From: Maratus speciosus
Taxonomy: Eukaryota > Arthropoda > Arachnida > Araneae > Salticidae
DNA length: 64,000 bases
Reading direction: 5' to 3'
NCBI GenBank assembly: GCA_963932465.1
Contig: OZ010799.1
Coordinates: 160,080,761-160,144,760, forward strand
The notes beneath the pieces are model-generated. The model had not been told where the DNA came from and did not search any database. It worked only from the letters and a program-made list of their open reading frames with translations. Shown piece after piece: positions 11,349 to 24,035 of the stretch (position 1 is its first letter; each line of letters starts with the position of its first letter). Both the position numbers and the translations under genes were made by a program.

Positions 11349-12265
11349 CATAAAATATACAATATGAACTTTAAAAAGCTCACTGTTTTACTTAAAAGTC
11401 GAGTGAAATAATAAAAGAGATGATACAAGCTGAAAATATACATTTTATTTAAAACTTCTTAGTACTTTTGGGCTGTATTTTTCCGATCCCATCATCATTA
11501 GACAATATTTTAATAACTAATTGCTGTTTGTTTATACAAATACGTCACTTCGTTTTGAAATGAGAGAGCCACTAATTATTAGAGTTGAAAATACAAGTAA
11601 TAATCTCTTGGATTGAACTTAAGTAGAGAAAATATATTATTAACTGTAGTTCCATTTATTTTATTCTACCATATATTATTGTACTTCGACTGTCCAGCTA
11701 CGTATTTAAAATGAAAGTGAGGTATGAGAACTAAATGATGTAATAAAATAAATGGAACTGCAGTTGGCACAGATGTCATATTCGCCACATATTGGCGTGA
11801 TTTTTTTCCAACGCCGATTTGGCGAAAACGTCAACAGCATATACAGCAACATCCGGGTTACCATATCAAGCAAAATAACGACACTTTGGCGCCGGTTAAG
11901 TATACATTGCGTATATGATATTGGCGTCAGAAAAAAATCGCGCCAATATGGGGCGAATATGACATCTGCGCCCTGCAGTTAATATATATTTTCCCCACTT
12001 AAGTTCAATCCAAGGGACTGCTACTTCTACGTTCAACTCTAATAATTATGGCTTTCTCATTTCAAAACGAAGTGACGTATTTGTATCAATAAACAGCAAT
12101 TAGTTATTAAAATATTCTCTGATGATGAACTCAGGAAATACAGCCCGAAAGTGCTAAGAAGTTTCAAATAAAATGTATATTTTTAGCTTGTAACATCTTT
12201 AATTGTTTTAGACGGCTCTTAAATAAAATAGTGATCTTTTTAAAGTTTATATTGTATATTTTATG
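11349..12265. repeat. Large palindrome: 290-bp arms around a nested inverted core
   Basis: 11349-11642 and 11983-12265 are inverted copies sharing long blocks (CATAAAATATACAATAT, AATTGCTGTTTGTTTATACA versus ATTGATACA, ACAAATACGTCACTTCGTTT). The 340-bp core is itself inverted (see 11757-11978). No ORF of interest. Confidence 0.85.
11757..11978. mobile_element. Inverted core element inside the palindrome
   Basis: The left side is CTGCAGTTGGCACAGATGTC followed by ATATTCGCCACATATTGGCG; the right side is the inverse of CTGCAGGGCGCAGATGTC followed by ATATTCGCCCCATATTGGCG. It is richer in GC than its surroundings. A second inverted pair, GTTCCATTTATTTTATT (11650) and AATAAAATAAATGGAAC (11741), flanks it. 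Confidence 0.6.
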
Positions 12266-12389
12266 TAGGAATCCTTATTTTTATTTATTTATCTTATTTA
12301 TTCTTAAAATAGGATTACCTGACACAATGCAGGACTCTACGTGGCTTTCACTAGAGTTCTTTTTAAATTTTGTTATTTTTCTGAAACTT

Positions 12390-12560
12390 CGAACTTCATC
12401 AGCGTAAAGAAAAGAAACTAAATCGATTTTGTCAGAAGAATAAACTCGGTCATTTAGAAAGTAATTTATACTTTATCCCGAATCATATATCTTTTCTGCG
12501 TGGTGTGATTTTTAACAGAAATACGATAAATTATTTTTCCACTTTAAGAGCTGTTTTCTT
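12390..12560 (+). repeat. Dispersed family R6, copy 1
   Basis: It carries the phrases AGAATAAACTCGGTCATTTA, GAAAGTAATTTATA and GCGTGGTGTGATTTTTAACA shared by six places in the window. No coding content. Confidence 0.75.
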
Positions 12561-13611
12561 TCTTTTTTCTCAATCTTTAATATTCGAAATTTTAAGACAA
12601 ATTTTCGTAGAATACCAGATAAATAAAGGGTTATTGGAAATACTGTTTTTTTTCATCTATATTTTTGCTCTCTTTATAAATGTGTATCTAGAAAAATAAA
12701 ACATTAAAGTATTTATTATGAGTTGTACTTTTTCAACTGACAGAAAAAGTGTACAGCCAAGGATCTGAAGCGATGGGATTGACACTAGATGCCAACATTA
12801 TATCAACTAAGCTATTCTGGACAAATGCGGCGGATTCATTTCACCCAACTTTTAGCAATGCCACCTCCTCTGTTATCTGACAATTCAACAGAATAAACCA
12901 CAGGTTAAAGGAATTCTAATAAATGCAACATACGTAATTACATAATCATACTGATTGGTCTTTTTCTTAAGCAACAAGTAGGATTTTTTTAAGTAATAAA
13001 GCATATGCTGAAAGCAATAACAGTACACATAAAGGGTCGTAAATACCTTTTAATAAGAAAATACTCATGTTAACATTATCCTAAAATAAATAGAAATCTA
13101 TATATCAGCACAAACATGTACAGCATAATCAGCCTCATATGAGTTACCAAAAACTTGGCGCGAAATACTTTATAATAATTTTCGCATTTACAATTGACTA
13201 TTGAAAGCACATGTTTTTATTGTACGTCTGATCGCGTGGTTTTTATTTATCAAGTTAATTTTAACACATTTCTGCGAAAATAGTTTATTTATCATTATTG
13301 ATCTGGAAAATGTCGACAATTGAGCCTACTAAACATTATTGATATGTTGTTTAAAATGTATTTATAAGCTTTTATGTGTACTGTTATCACTTTAAGCATA
13401 TACATTTTTGCTTTAGTGATAATGAATGATTTTATTATATAAGTACGCAGCATGGTTAAAATAATTACGTATAAGTCTACAATATTAACGAAATAGTAAT
13501 AGCTTTTGCTTATTGAGTCAAAAGTAGGGAGAGTCGTGAAATTGTGAGACAGAATTGTAGACAGGCCGAAACCTTACGCAGTTAAATTCAAAACTCGCTT
13601 GTATATCAATA
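12561..13611. other. Unassigned intron sequence with one GC-richer patch
   Basis: 12750-12900 is less AT-rich than its surroundings and could be an old insertion. Nothing recognisable elsewhere. Confidence 0.5.
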
Positions 13612-13613
13612 TA

Positions 13614-14374
13614 CAGGCATCCCCAACTTACGTAAGTAATGCGTTCCGTAAACTTTTGCGCAACAAGGATTTTACGCAAGTCGAATTTCTAAATTTCTTA
13701 GATGAAATTTCGTAAGAAAGTGCAATATTTATCACACATATGTTATTCACGCAGTATTGATTTATAAATAAAGCATCATGCAGTAGTATTTACTCGGATA
13801 AAATTATAAAAATATGAAAAAAATATAAAAACAAACAAAGACTACTTTTCAATAAAAATATGTGATGAAATATGGCATTCATAAGTTTAACATTGATGAA
13901 TTATTTTATAACAATTTTGAATCTATATCAAATGACTATAAATGACAATAAATATAATGACTGCGCTTGTCTGGTCATGGAAACCAACCCGGCAAATAGA
14001 GATTTTCGCAGATAAAGCTATAAGAACAAAATCACTCGTTCTTCTTCATCGAAATTTTAATATTAAATTTCGTTCTGATTTGAATTCTGCTAAAACAATT
14101 GACGTTTTGTTTGTTTTTTTGCCTCATTTTCATTCTGTTTGGGTTTGTTTTGTTAAGATTTAATGGTATACTCTAAGAAAAATATCGTTCCTTTTAATAT
14201 AAAAAACTATGATTGTTGTGATTTTTATCTACAAATTTTCTTTATAAAATAATTATCAAAAGTATGCAACTATGTATCAAGTGCGCTAGTATGCTCATAA
14301 ATGTAATTTCCGAGATTTATTACGTAGCTGCGAATTTACGTAAGTCGCGTAATACATAAGTTGGGGGATGCCTG
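13614..14374. mobile_element. Tigger-like element with CAGGCATCCCC ends
   Basis: CAGGCATCCCCAACTTACG at the left; the inverse of CAGGCATCCCCCAACTTATG at the right; TA on both sides (13612-13613, 14375-14376). ACTTACG-type ends are known from Tigger families. Internal sequence matches the element at 16885-19091 in the opposite orientation. Confidence 0.75.
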
Positions 14375-14409
14375 TATGTAAATATTTCAGTCTTTATTTT
14401 CCTTTTCTT

Positions 14410-14986
14410 TTTAAAGGAAGACAAGACTGGGTGCAATCTTAGAGGAAATATGCGACCTTTAAGACCTGTTTCCTCTGAAACTACCCGACCGATTTTGATA
14501 AAATTTTGAATTTCGATTCACTAGATTATGCTCAAGACTATTATGGCAGACATTTTTTTTTCTCTGCGACTAAAACTTTTTATTTTAAAACAATGGAAAT
14601 TTTTCAGAAATTTTCTAAAAAGAAAAAAAAAATCTGAATCTAATTAATTTGATTTCAAACTGTCTGTCACACCTGATCTTATATTTGAAGAGCTAAGTGG
14701 AAGAACATGTTAAGTAACAAAAATTACATTTCAAGAAATTTGAGGTGAAAGTTTTTGCTGTAAATTTAATTTTCAAATATTAAAAATTATTAATATTATT
14801 GACATTATTAAATATTAATGAATAATCTCTTAAATCTTCAAGACTAAATAGAATCTTAGTATTTTAGCTTCACCATGTGATAGGATACCTCATAAAGCTT
14901 TCATCCAAAAGATTTTTTTTTTTTTTTAATTATAAAATGTAGCTTAACATGTTCATCCACTCAGCTCTTCATTTATACTCTACCAC

Positions 14987-15034
<48 letters not shown>

Positions 15035-15485
15035 CGAAATCGCTCGAGTAATTTAGGAGTTAATGGGGTTTTTAGCTGAAAAGTACAATTTTTCGGAGAG
15101 CTTATAAACTTAGACACATCTAACTTGTGCGAAGTTCTTGCACAGTTTTATCAAACACATAAATTAACCCTTAAAGCTCCGGCGTCTCTTACACAAATTT
15201 TATTCGATCGGCACCACTTTTTTAAAAGAAGTTTCCGTCAAGTACACAATATCAAGAATGCTCTGATTAAATAAGGTAAATTTTATTTTGCTTTATTACT
15301 GGTGCCGAAAACAAATTTTGAAAAGAGAGATGATGTCTGTGCAGCGGAGCCAACGGAGTGGTAAGGGTTAAAGTATATAAATTATAAACACTTGGATACT
15401 ATTTAGTAACATATAATACATGAGTATAAAATGTTAGAGTAATGTCATTGGGCGTGGCGTCCCAGTCGTGTCTTCCCTTAACGTG
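14410..15485. repeat. Diverged foldback carrying a TTAA MITE
   Basis: Outer ends: AGGAAGACAAGACTGGGTGC against the inverse of TCCCAGTCGTGTCTTCCCTT. Inner arms: AAGAGCTAAGTGGAAGAACA and TGTTCATCCACTCAGCTCTT. A 40-bp poly-T lies at 14991-15032 within it. The arms are imperfect. Confidence 0.55.
15168..15367. mobile_element. 200-bp TTAA-flanked MITE
   Basis: TTAA|CCCTTAAAGCTCCGGC...GGAGTGGTAAGGG|TTAA (15164-15167 and 15368-15371). The inverted ends are imperfect. It lies inside the 14.4-15.5 kb foldback. Confidence 0.65.
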
Positions 15486-16554
15486 AGTAGCCGTGGCGTT
15501 TCAGTCTTGTCTTTAATTGAAATTTTGCAATTATTTCTAATGGTCAGAAAAAATGGATATACCAGTAGACTCAGCAAAGTTCCGAAGAATTTTTTAAACC
15601 AATAATAAAAAAAAAAATCAAGTTTTTCAGAAAACGTCACTCATGTCTCCCCTTAAGAATTGAGACCAAAGTTTCGCAGGATAAAAAGTAGATAATGTGT
15701 TCGGTTATTTATTCGTCTACTTTGTTTTTAAATGCAAAAACTCAAAAATTAAAATTTAGAATAAGGTCTATTTATGTATTGTTTTACAAAGAAATATCAT
15801 CATATACATGGAGAATTACATACATACAGAAATTGAAAATAATAGATGAAACATAACGCCTTCGGCACCAATGTAATTCTACTGACTTATTTTCTGAACG
15901 GTAATATTGCCGTATAGTAATTTTCGTATATTTAATAAGAGAAATTCTGTAATTAAATTAGAGAAAGGTTACTATATGAAAATAGCGGTACTTAAAAAAG
16001 TGGGGATGTACGTACCTTGTGGAAACGTATATATATATGCATCTCTGGTCTCTTAGATATAAAAGGAACTTCATATCGGCTGAAAGCTTATATACGTGAA
16101 AGACGGAAAATGAATCTTTTAAAAGAGGCGTTCTTTAAATTTTTGCTTGTTTGAATTTTTTAATGTAAAAATTTTGAAATATACCAGTAAATAATATTAT
16201 TAGTAGTTATTTTTTTTATTTTAATTTAAAATGTATATACATGGGAAAGTAAATTTTTAAAAAAACACCCTTTCTTTAAAAAATATACCTGCTTATTGAA
16301 ACATATGAAATTAATACATAATTCTATAATTGGCAGAAATCTTAACTAGCATTAGTTATGTGTAAAATTGTTTCAATCTTTTCTTTTTCCAAAGTTTTAA
16401 GTTTCCCCGAAGTTCCCGAATTTAAGACCAAAGACCTTTGGTCTTAATATTTTCATTAAAAATTCATGATTCTGATCTCAATGGAAAAAAAAAACTACAG
16501 ATCAATGATTCGTTTTTACAGGAGGCATGTATTCTACTATACCTTCAGATACGT

Positions 16555-16884
16555 TCATTGGGGTTTCGTTCATCTTACGAAACCCTTATAATATTGCTTC
16601 TCTGTCTGTCTGTCCGTTCGTCACATGCTCGTACTCGGAAACTATTTAAGTTACAGACTTGAATTTTTTTTACATAGAGCTGAATATCCACTGTCACACC
16701 CAAGATCATAAAATTTTGAAAAAGTCTTATATTATTACAGTTTTTATGAATTCGACCATTTCTGCGACATTACATAATTTTAATTTCAGCAAATTCATTC
16801 GTAGAAGTTATATCCCAGTTGGTAAGGTCATTGGGTTCGATTTTTTGAAAGTCCTGAATATTTTTGAAATAAAAAAACTATGTA
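16555..16884 (+). repeat. tRNA-like SINE, copy 2, cut by a Tigger insertion
   Basis: It starts GGGTTTCGTTCATCTTACGA as copy 1 does on the other strand and carries a promoter-like CCAGTTGGTAAGG then GGGTTCGATT near 16813-16842. It stops where the Tigger element begins at 16885. Confidence 0.5.
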
Positions 16885-17074
16885 CCGACATCCGACTTAC
16901 GTAAATTCACAGTTACGTAATAAATCTCCAAAATTACGTGTGTGAACATACTAGCGCGTTTTATATGCAGTTGCATACTTTTGATATTTATTTTATAAAT
17001 AAAATATATAGATATAAACCAAAACGGTAACAATATAGTTTATATATTAGATAGAGTTATATTTTTATTGGTAT

Positions 17075-18584
17075 TAGGGATGCACCGAATAGTGATTTTG
17101 GCCGAATACCGAATATTCGGCCAACAGGCGAACCGAATACTGAATATTCGGCTAGCCGAATAGTAACTGCTAGGCCGAATACCGACTAATCGGCCGAATA
17201 CCGAATATTCGGCTTGTCGAATACTTTCATATATTTCAACCGAATACCGAATATTCGGCTTGTCGAATACTTTCATATATTTCAAAGTTTAAAGACATTA
17301 AAATGTTAAATTTTAAAACAATTTTACATAATATTTAAAACAGAAACTTTTATTCTAATAAACAAGAGCTTTTTTCAAGTAAACTTTATGCTGAAAAAAA
17401 TCTGCTTTCAGTTATTTAAGAAAAGGATAGTTATAAAAAATTTTTAATTAATAAAATTTTAAATTCCATGGCATCTTCTGAGAATGAAAACAAATGAATA
17501 AAATTTTCTTAAAATTCTAAAATAAACATTTTAAAATCAAAGAGAAATTGTGAAGAAATTGGAAGAAAAATTGTACAGGATCATATATTATTTGTTTGTC
17601 AGGAAGAGACTAAAATAAAAGTAAATAAATAATACAATCGATTCAAATTTTATATGATGGCAACTTAGCAAGAACAACTGCTTTACTTCCTTTGATTAAG
17701 CAAGGAAGATTTTAAATGCATGCTAGATCGGTGTCTGCAGTGGGCAATCATTTTAAGAGATTATAAATGTTGTTCTTAAAATCTTAGCAAGAAACGGATT
17801 ATTTACTGGACAATGTTCAGGAACTTGCATTTGTACATAATTCCTATGAAAATCCTCGTGATTGGTTAATTTTCTTAAATAATACTTAACAAACAGCAAA
17901 TGAATAATGTAAAAACATTATCTTCTATTTAAATATGATTCTGTTTCTAATTATTCTGAATATCTTTATAAATTGACTATTAAACGTACACTGTAAAAAA
18001 AAATCTGTGAAGTTACTGAAGTTTTTCTAGGAAACTTGGATTCCTAGAACTTTTCATGTAACGGCAACAACAAAATTTCATGTAACAGACACACTTTTGC
18101 GCCGAAAATCAAAAAATCTGTAAGGTTACTAAGAATTTTTTTGGAAACTGGGATTCCGAGAACTTTTCATGTAACTCCAGCCAGGGTTACAAATAAAAGT
18201 TTAGTAAGATTACTGAAATTTTAGCAGATTCATTTGTAAAGTTACAGATTTTTGTAGCTTTACAAAAACTAGTTTTGTAGATTTGCAGCTTTTTTCGTAC
18301 AGTTACAGGTGAAAGTTTAGTAAGCATGTAACTTTACATCTGTAGAACTACAGATTTTTTTTTACAGTGTAGAAGTCGTATAAGGTTTTTAAAAATATGT
18401 TTTAAAAGTTCTTTTTAAGTATTCGGTTAAGTACCGAATATTCGGCATGCCGAATAATGTACTATTCGGCCAAGCCGAATATTCGGTATACCGAATAGTT
18501 TGATATTGGGCCAAACCGAATATTCGGTAGCATGGCCGAATAGGCCGAGTACCGAATAGATACCGAATATTCGGTGCATCCCTA
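17075..18584. mobile_element. hAT DNA transposon (TAGGGATGCACCGAAT ends), nested
   Basis: Both ends carry TAGGGATGCACCGAATA, inverted. The 8-bp duplication ATTGGTAT is perfect (17067-17074, 18585-18592). Subterminal CCGAATATTCGG palindromes recur many times at both ends, as is usual for hAT transposase binding sites. No transposase remains. Confidence 0.9.
17989..18369. mobile_element. TA-flanked MITE nested inside the hAT element
   Basis: CACTGTAAAAAAAAATCTGT at both ends, inverted; TA at 17987-17988 and 18370-18371. 381 bp, non-coding, with repeated AACTTTTCATGTAAC and TACAGATTTTT motifs inside. Confidence 0.85.
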
Positions 18585-19849
18585 ATTGGTATACACAATC
18601 AAATCTGTAACAAAATAAATTAATTTTTATTGTTAGCTATTCATAGTAGTCATCTAATTCATAATAAATACAGTTTGTGATTATCAAGGAATATTTTATT
18701 TTGTGAGTGCTATCCATTTGTCTTGCCATCAGAAATTCATGGTGAATAGGTTTAGTCCTCTTTAATTGTTTCTAATTTTTATAGTCGCTTGATGTGGATT
18801 GAAAATTGTTAAAAATCATGAATGTTAGATTTATAAATCCCGTATTCCACAAGATATTTGAAAAGTGTTCTTTTAGTTTGTTTTTATATTTTTTCATTAC
18901 TTTTGTAGTTTATATACGAATAAATACTGTCGCATGATGCTTTATTTATAAAATAATACGGTGCAATTAATATATACATTGCAGCTTCTTACAAAATTGT
19001 ACCTAAACAACTTACAAATTCGACTTATGTAAAATTCAAGTTACATAGAACTTTACGGAACTCATTACTTATGTAAGTCGGAGGATGACTGTACTTGAAT
19101 ATCAATGAATGTATACTCGTTAAAAATTTATATTAGAGATGTAATTGTAGAATTTTTCCCATGATTTTATTACAATACGAATTAACTTTCTTTTAATTCG
19201 TGTTCGGGTTAGAATATTGCGGGTACGTTTTGAAATATATCAGGTTCGAGTCGGGTTGCGACCACCCTGTGTATTTTACGACGATCAAGAAGAATTGCAC
19301 ATTTAAATATATATATATTCGTTAAAAAAAAAGAATAAAAACTGGAGTAAAATAAAATACACTCACTATACAATAACAAAAAATTGTGCATTGCAAAAAT
19401 GTGTCTGGCATAAAAAAAAAGCGCAAATATATATCATTTATTTTTATTTAAAAGATTTTATTATCTTTGTCTTCTTTTATTAAATCATGTTTGATTTATA
19501 TTTTTAGGAAATAATATTATTGTTTCATGAATATTAAACAGTACATACATCATTTAAACTCATATTTCTGGATACTTTTTTTTTTTTTTTTTTACACGAA
19601 AATATAATAAAAATTTAATTTTCCTTACTTGTATGTCTAACTGCTTATCTAACTTACCTATTTTATTAGTATTATGTAATATTTTTTATTTGTAGCAGCA
19701 TATCAAAACGGAATACTTGTATGGGGAAAAAAATACAAAGTGCGCGCGCTCGTGAGAAAATTTTTAGTGCGCCCACTGAACAGTTAATTCTACGGTGCAC
19801 TCGCCAAGACAATATTTCAAATTATGATGGGATACCAAAATTTTCCCCA

Positions 19850-20035
19850 TTATTGGAGTAAAAAAAAGAAAACAAATTGATTTTGTCAAATAATAAACTT
19901 GTTCATTTAGAAAGTCATTTATTTTTCATCCGGGGGCAATATATCGTTCCTGCGTGGCGTGATTTTGAATAGAAATGCAATAAATTATTCTATTCACTTT
20001 ACTAGTAAATTTCAGTCATTTTATCTATCCATTTT
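19850..20035 (+). repeat. Dispersed family R6, copy 2 (most diverged)
   Basis: TAAACTTGTTCATTTAGAAA and CTGCGTGGCGTGATTTT mark it; several substitutions set it apart from the others. Confidence 0.65.
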
Positions 20036-20241
20036 TCAAAGCTATAAAGCAAAAATTTTGTAAAATGAGAAGAATGTATTTATAAAATATTAGTTTTGAT
20101 TTACTTGTTTTTTGAATGTTCTGTCACAAAATTTAATTCAAATGAATTAAAGAAACATAAAAAGGCTTTCTTACAAGATAAACTAACACTTAGAAAAAAA
20201 ACTTCCCCAATTAAGCTATTTGCTGTTGATAAGATATCTAC

Positions 20242-21561
20242 TCTCTATATATAAAATCCTAATGAAACGAATTGAGGAAATGGTTTATGAAACGACTGAT
20301 TAAATGACTGATTATGTTTCACAGCTAATTCTCCTAAAATATGGAACGTTTGACGGTGAAATTAACACAAATTATTCGTATTGATCCGCGAATGATAAAA
20401 GTGCTATTAGAATTTTTAAATTCGAAGTAGATTTCCAGATATTATTTTTTTTCTAATTTTATTGACATTTATATAATGATGGCAGCTAAATTAGTCCATT
20501 TTTATGAAGGGGAAAACTTAGGCAGTGTTAGATTTCTTTTATTTTTTCCGTCATTTTTACACTGAAATTGAAATTATCTTTTGTTTCATTCGCAAATGAG
20601 TACAATATTGTGAATAAATTATGTTTGCAAGAAAAAATGGAAAATAATTCATTAAATAATAATATTAAAAAATAAATAAATAATAATTTCTTATTCATTT
20701 TAATCAAATTTTAATTATTTCAAGAGATATGTTTTCATAATTTAGAAAAGGTTATTATTTTAAATTTCTGCAATTTGTAAAAACAAGCAAATAATATTTC
20801 CTTACGATTAAAAATTTATTTACACGTGACTATAAAAAACAGAAAAGATCTTTAAAATTAGAAGTAAATGATTATGTGTTAAAAGCAAGAAAGTATCGAA
20901 AATTTCTTCATAAAAAATTGTATTTACACGTAAATATTAAAAGAGAAAGGAAACTTTAAAATTATAAATGCATTAATATGCATTAAAAGCAGTAAATTTG
21001 AGAAATTACGTCATATTTAAAATGGCCAAATAATAATGCTGCAAAACAATTTAAATTTAAAATTATATCTATGTGATACATTTATTGCATATTTCGAGGT
21101 AATCTTTTTAATTAATGTTTCCAATTCTAAGACATCGAAAATAATAATATTTCCTTTCTAAAAATAAAAGTATTTTCAAGTAAATGTTAAAAAGAGAAAG
21201 AAAATTAGGTCAGATATAAAACAATACATTTAAAATGCCTGCATTGTATTATGTCAATCTTTTTATAACGTTGTTAAAAAATATCGGGGGGCAAAGACTC
21301 TGTTTATTGAAGTCATTTTATGTTGGCGTATTTTCAAATATTTAACTGATCTTAGTTAATCAAACACGAAAACAGACATTGAATGTTTAAACAGTCGCTG
21401 ATTCGGCCTCAAAATTTTTCAATTAAATGGAAATGATTGGAAACCCGTTTACAGGGAGAACGCTACTGTTTTTTAATTATAATTCAATCTTTCGTAATCT
21501 TTTCAAAACCGATATGAACGGGTGTTGGTGAACGTAGCTCGTAGGGGGAACAGCTCCCTAG
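20242..21561 (+). mobile_element. Helitron candidate
   Basis: It begins TCTCTATATATAAAATCC and ends in a short hairpin (GGGGGAACAGCTCCC) followed by CTAG and T. 5'-TC and a hairpin then CTRR at the 3' end, without inverted repeats, is the Helitron signature. No Rep/helicase coding, so it would be non-autonomous. Confidence 0.6.
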
Positions 21562-21579
21562 TTTTTTAATATAAAAATA

Positions 21580-21675
21580 TCATTTTCTTAATGGAAACGA
21601 AATAATCAGGTTTGTTCATATTTACAAAGGAATTCATTTTATGGTCTGTTCAATTTCGTTTGATGTTTTATGCCA

Positions 21676-21725
<50 letters not shown>

Positions 21726-22320
21726 CTAATTTTAATGTAAAAAATTCAGATAATTCAAGAGAACTAAGTCAAAACATAAAAAACCCTCTTTTTAGAGGAA
21801 AACTAAAATTTTTTTGCAATGATAAATGATTTGTAGTAAATACTACGAACACAGATATACATACATAAACTAATTCAAAATTCTTCATCATATTCAAATT
21901 ATTTTCGTACCTTATACCATATTTACAAGACGTTTAACGCTACGGCGCAGCGCTTTCACAAAAGATACATTTCAAATTGTGTTACAAAAGCGAATACTTG
22001 CATCATTATAAGCGTAAAGAAAATAAAACAAGTCGTCCAGTCAAAAGAATAAACTCGCTCATTTAGAAAGTAATTTATGTTTTATCTCGACTCATATATG
22101 ATTCTTGCGTGGTGTGATTAATAGAAATGCGACAAATTGGTCTATGCAATTTACGATTAGATTCATTCATTTAATTTTTCCCTTTTTCGAAGCTATAAAA
22201 CAAAAATTACGTAAAATACAAACAGTGGTATTTATAAAGATTTTTGTTATTTATTTGATTTTTTTTTGTGTTTTCATTCATAATGTTTAATACCTAAGAA
22301 TTAAAGAATTAAAAAAATAA
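21580..22320 (+). repeat. Dispersed family R6, copy 3 (long copy with a TA microsatellite)
   Basis: Besides the common core (AATAAACTCGCTCATTTAGA at about 22050) it has an upstream part (TATGGTCTGTTCAATTTCGT, TTCTTCATCATATTCAAATT) shared with 23150-23720. A (TA)n tract sits at 21676-21724. Confidence 0.75.
21676..21724. repeat. (TA)n microsatellite
   Basis: About 24 uninterrupted TA units inside R6 copy 3; the related copy 4 lacks it. Confidence 0.95.
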
Positions 22321-22465
22321 AGTTTTTCCAAAACATAAACTAACACTTAAAAAAAAATCTTCTAAAATTAAGCTACTTGATGTTGATAACATATTTGTAA
22401 CAAAAACATATCACCCCGTAAATGAAAATAAATAATAAGGTTCTTAAGGTTCATACTTACAAATA

Positions 22466-23137
22466 CAGTAGAACCTTGATTATCCGAAGTAATTGGGACC
22501 GACCCTCTTTCGGAAAATCGAAATTTTCGGATAATCGAGAATGCTTATTTATTTTAAAATTTAGGAGAAATATAAGCAATATTTCTTATTATGGTAACAA
22601 GTGCATAATAAATATAAAGCAATAGCCAAATAAAAACAAGAATAAATTACCTGAATTCTAATTTTGAAATTAAGTACCCTTTACATATATCACAAGGGTT
22701 TGAAAAAATGCTTTATTTGTTGCAGTTTCGATTGCCTTTGCTTTGAAGCTCCATCACGGAGTTTTTTGATATTATTAGTTCAATCGTATCACAGTCTTTC
22801 TGCTGCTCCAACCATGTCAAACCTTTTGCAAAACATTCAAAAGCTTCAGAATTGCTAATTTGTCCATTTACTTCGTTTAACACCTCAGCTTACGGGAGCT
22901 GAAGTTAAATTCACAGCAACTCTAAGAAAGGGAATCGAAAATATTAATATGTACTCGTAGTTCGTAAAAGACCACTTGCAAACAAGGAATATGATAGTTA
23001 AAAAAAAGCTTTCAAAATGGATTTTGCACACAAGGAATGTGATAGTAAAAAAAAAAAAAAAGAAGAAGCTTTAAAACTGAATTTCGGTTAACCGATATTT
23101 TCGGTTAAAAGAGTTTCGGATAAAAGAGGTTCTACTG
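22466..23137 (-). mobile_element. Tigger-type DNA transposon remnant inside R6 copy 4
   Basis: CAGTAGAACCTTGATTATCC at the left; the inverse of CAGTAGAACCTCTTTTATCC at the right; TA on both sides (22464-22465, 23138-23139). 672 bp with a transposase tail on the minus strand. Confidence 0.85.
22693..22858 (-). pseudogene. Tigger-type transposase C-terminal fragment
   Basis: The minus strand reads NSEAFECFAKGLTWLEQQKD then CDTIEL; after a frameshift come KKLRDGASKQRQSKLQQIKH and FF. Both blocks match the conserved C-terminus of Tigger/jerky-like transposases (SEAFxxxxxxLxWLExQ, then LKxLRDxAxKKR...). It covers only about 55 residues. The enclosing TA-flanked ends and orientation agree with the call. 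Confidence 0.7.
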
Positions 23138-23745
23138 TAACTACCTTTTATGGCTTGCTCAAGTTCGAATGATATTTTATACCAATTAAGTATAAAACTT
23201 TTAGCATTTTAAGCATAGAAAAATAGAAAAAGAAAATTTTTGAATGCTAAAATATATTTAAAAAAAAAGTTTTTTAAAAGAAAATCGAACACTCATCGCT
23301 CTATTGATTTTTACACTACGACAACTGATAAAAATTTAAAAATTCATCATCACATTTAAATTAATTTCATACATTCTATCATATTTAAAAGACCTTTAAT
23401 TCTACATCGCTGCCACAAAAAATCTATCTCAAATTGTTTTAAAAAAGCGAAACATGCTTCATCATCGACGTAAAAAAATTAAACAAATCCAGACAAAAGT
23501 ATAAACTCGCTCATTTAGAAAGTATATTTTATCTCGGATCATATATCATTCTTGCGTAGTGTAATTTTTAACAGAAATACGATAAATTATTTTACCACTT
23601 TAAGTTTTGCTTTCGTTCTTTTTAATCTTTCATTTTTTTTAAGAGCAAATTTTCGTAATATTTGAGATTAAAAAATGGTATTCGTAACACTATTTTCCTA
23701 TTATTTATTTCTCTGTTTGAAATGAATAAAAAAAAAAATAAAAAA

Positions 23746-24035
23746 TCTTCATCATATTTAAATTAATGTCATACCTTTTACCATATTTATAAGATCTTTA
23801 ACTCAACATAGCTCTCACGAAAGATCTATGTCAAATTGTTTAAAAAAAATAAGCAAAACTTGCATCATTATCGGCGTAAAGAAAATGAAACAAATCGATC
23901 CAGTCAAAAGAATAAACTCCCTCATTTAGAAAGTAATTTATATTTTATCTCGGGTCATATATCATTCTTGCGTGGTGTGATTTTTAACAGAAATACCATA
24001 AATTATTTTATCACTTTAAGAGTTGCTTTTATCTT
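23746..24035 (+). repeat. Dispersed family R6, copy 5
   Basis: It has AATAAACTCCCTCATTTAGA and TTGCGTGGTGTGATTTTTAA and is immediately downstream of copy 4, in tandem. Confidence 0.75.

Larger units (their letters stand above)
16885..19091. mobile_element. Tigger-like element, opposite orientation, carrying nested insertions
   Basis: The ends are CCGACATCCGACTTACGTAA and the inverse of CAGTCATCCTCCGACTTACA, with TA on both sides (16883-16884, 19092-19093). GCATGATGCTTTATTTATAA matches, inverted, TTATAAATAAAGCATCATGC near 13760. The hAT element at 17075-18584 interrupts it. Confidence 0.7.
22405..23720 (+). repeat. Dispersed family R6, copy 4 (split by a Tigger element)
   Basis: The left part (ACATACTTACAAA-like, 22405-22465) and the right part (CTACCTTTTATGGCTTGCTC onward, 23140-23720) join to match copy 3, with the Tigger element between them. 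Confidence 0.7.
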
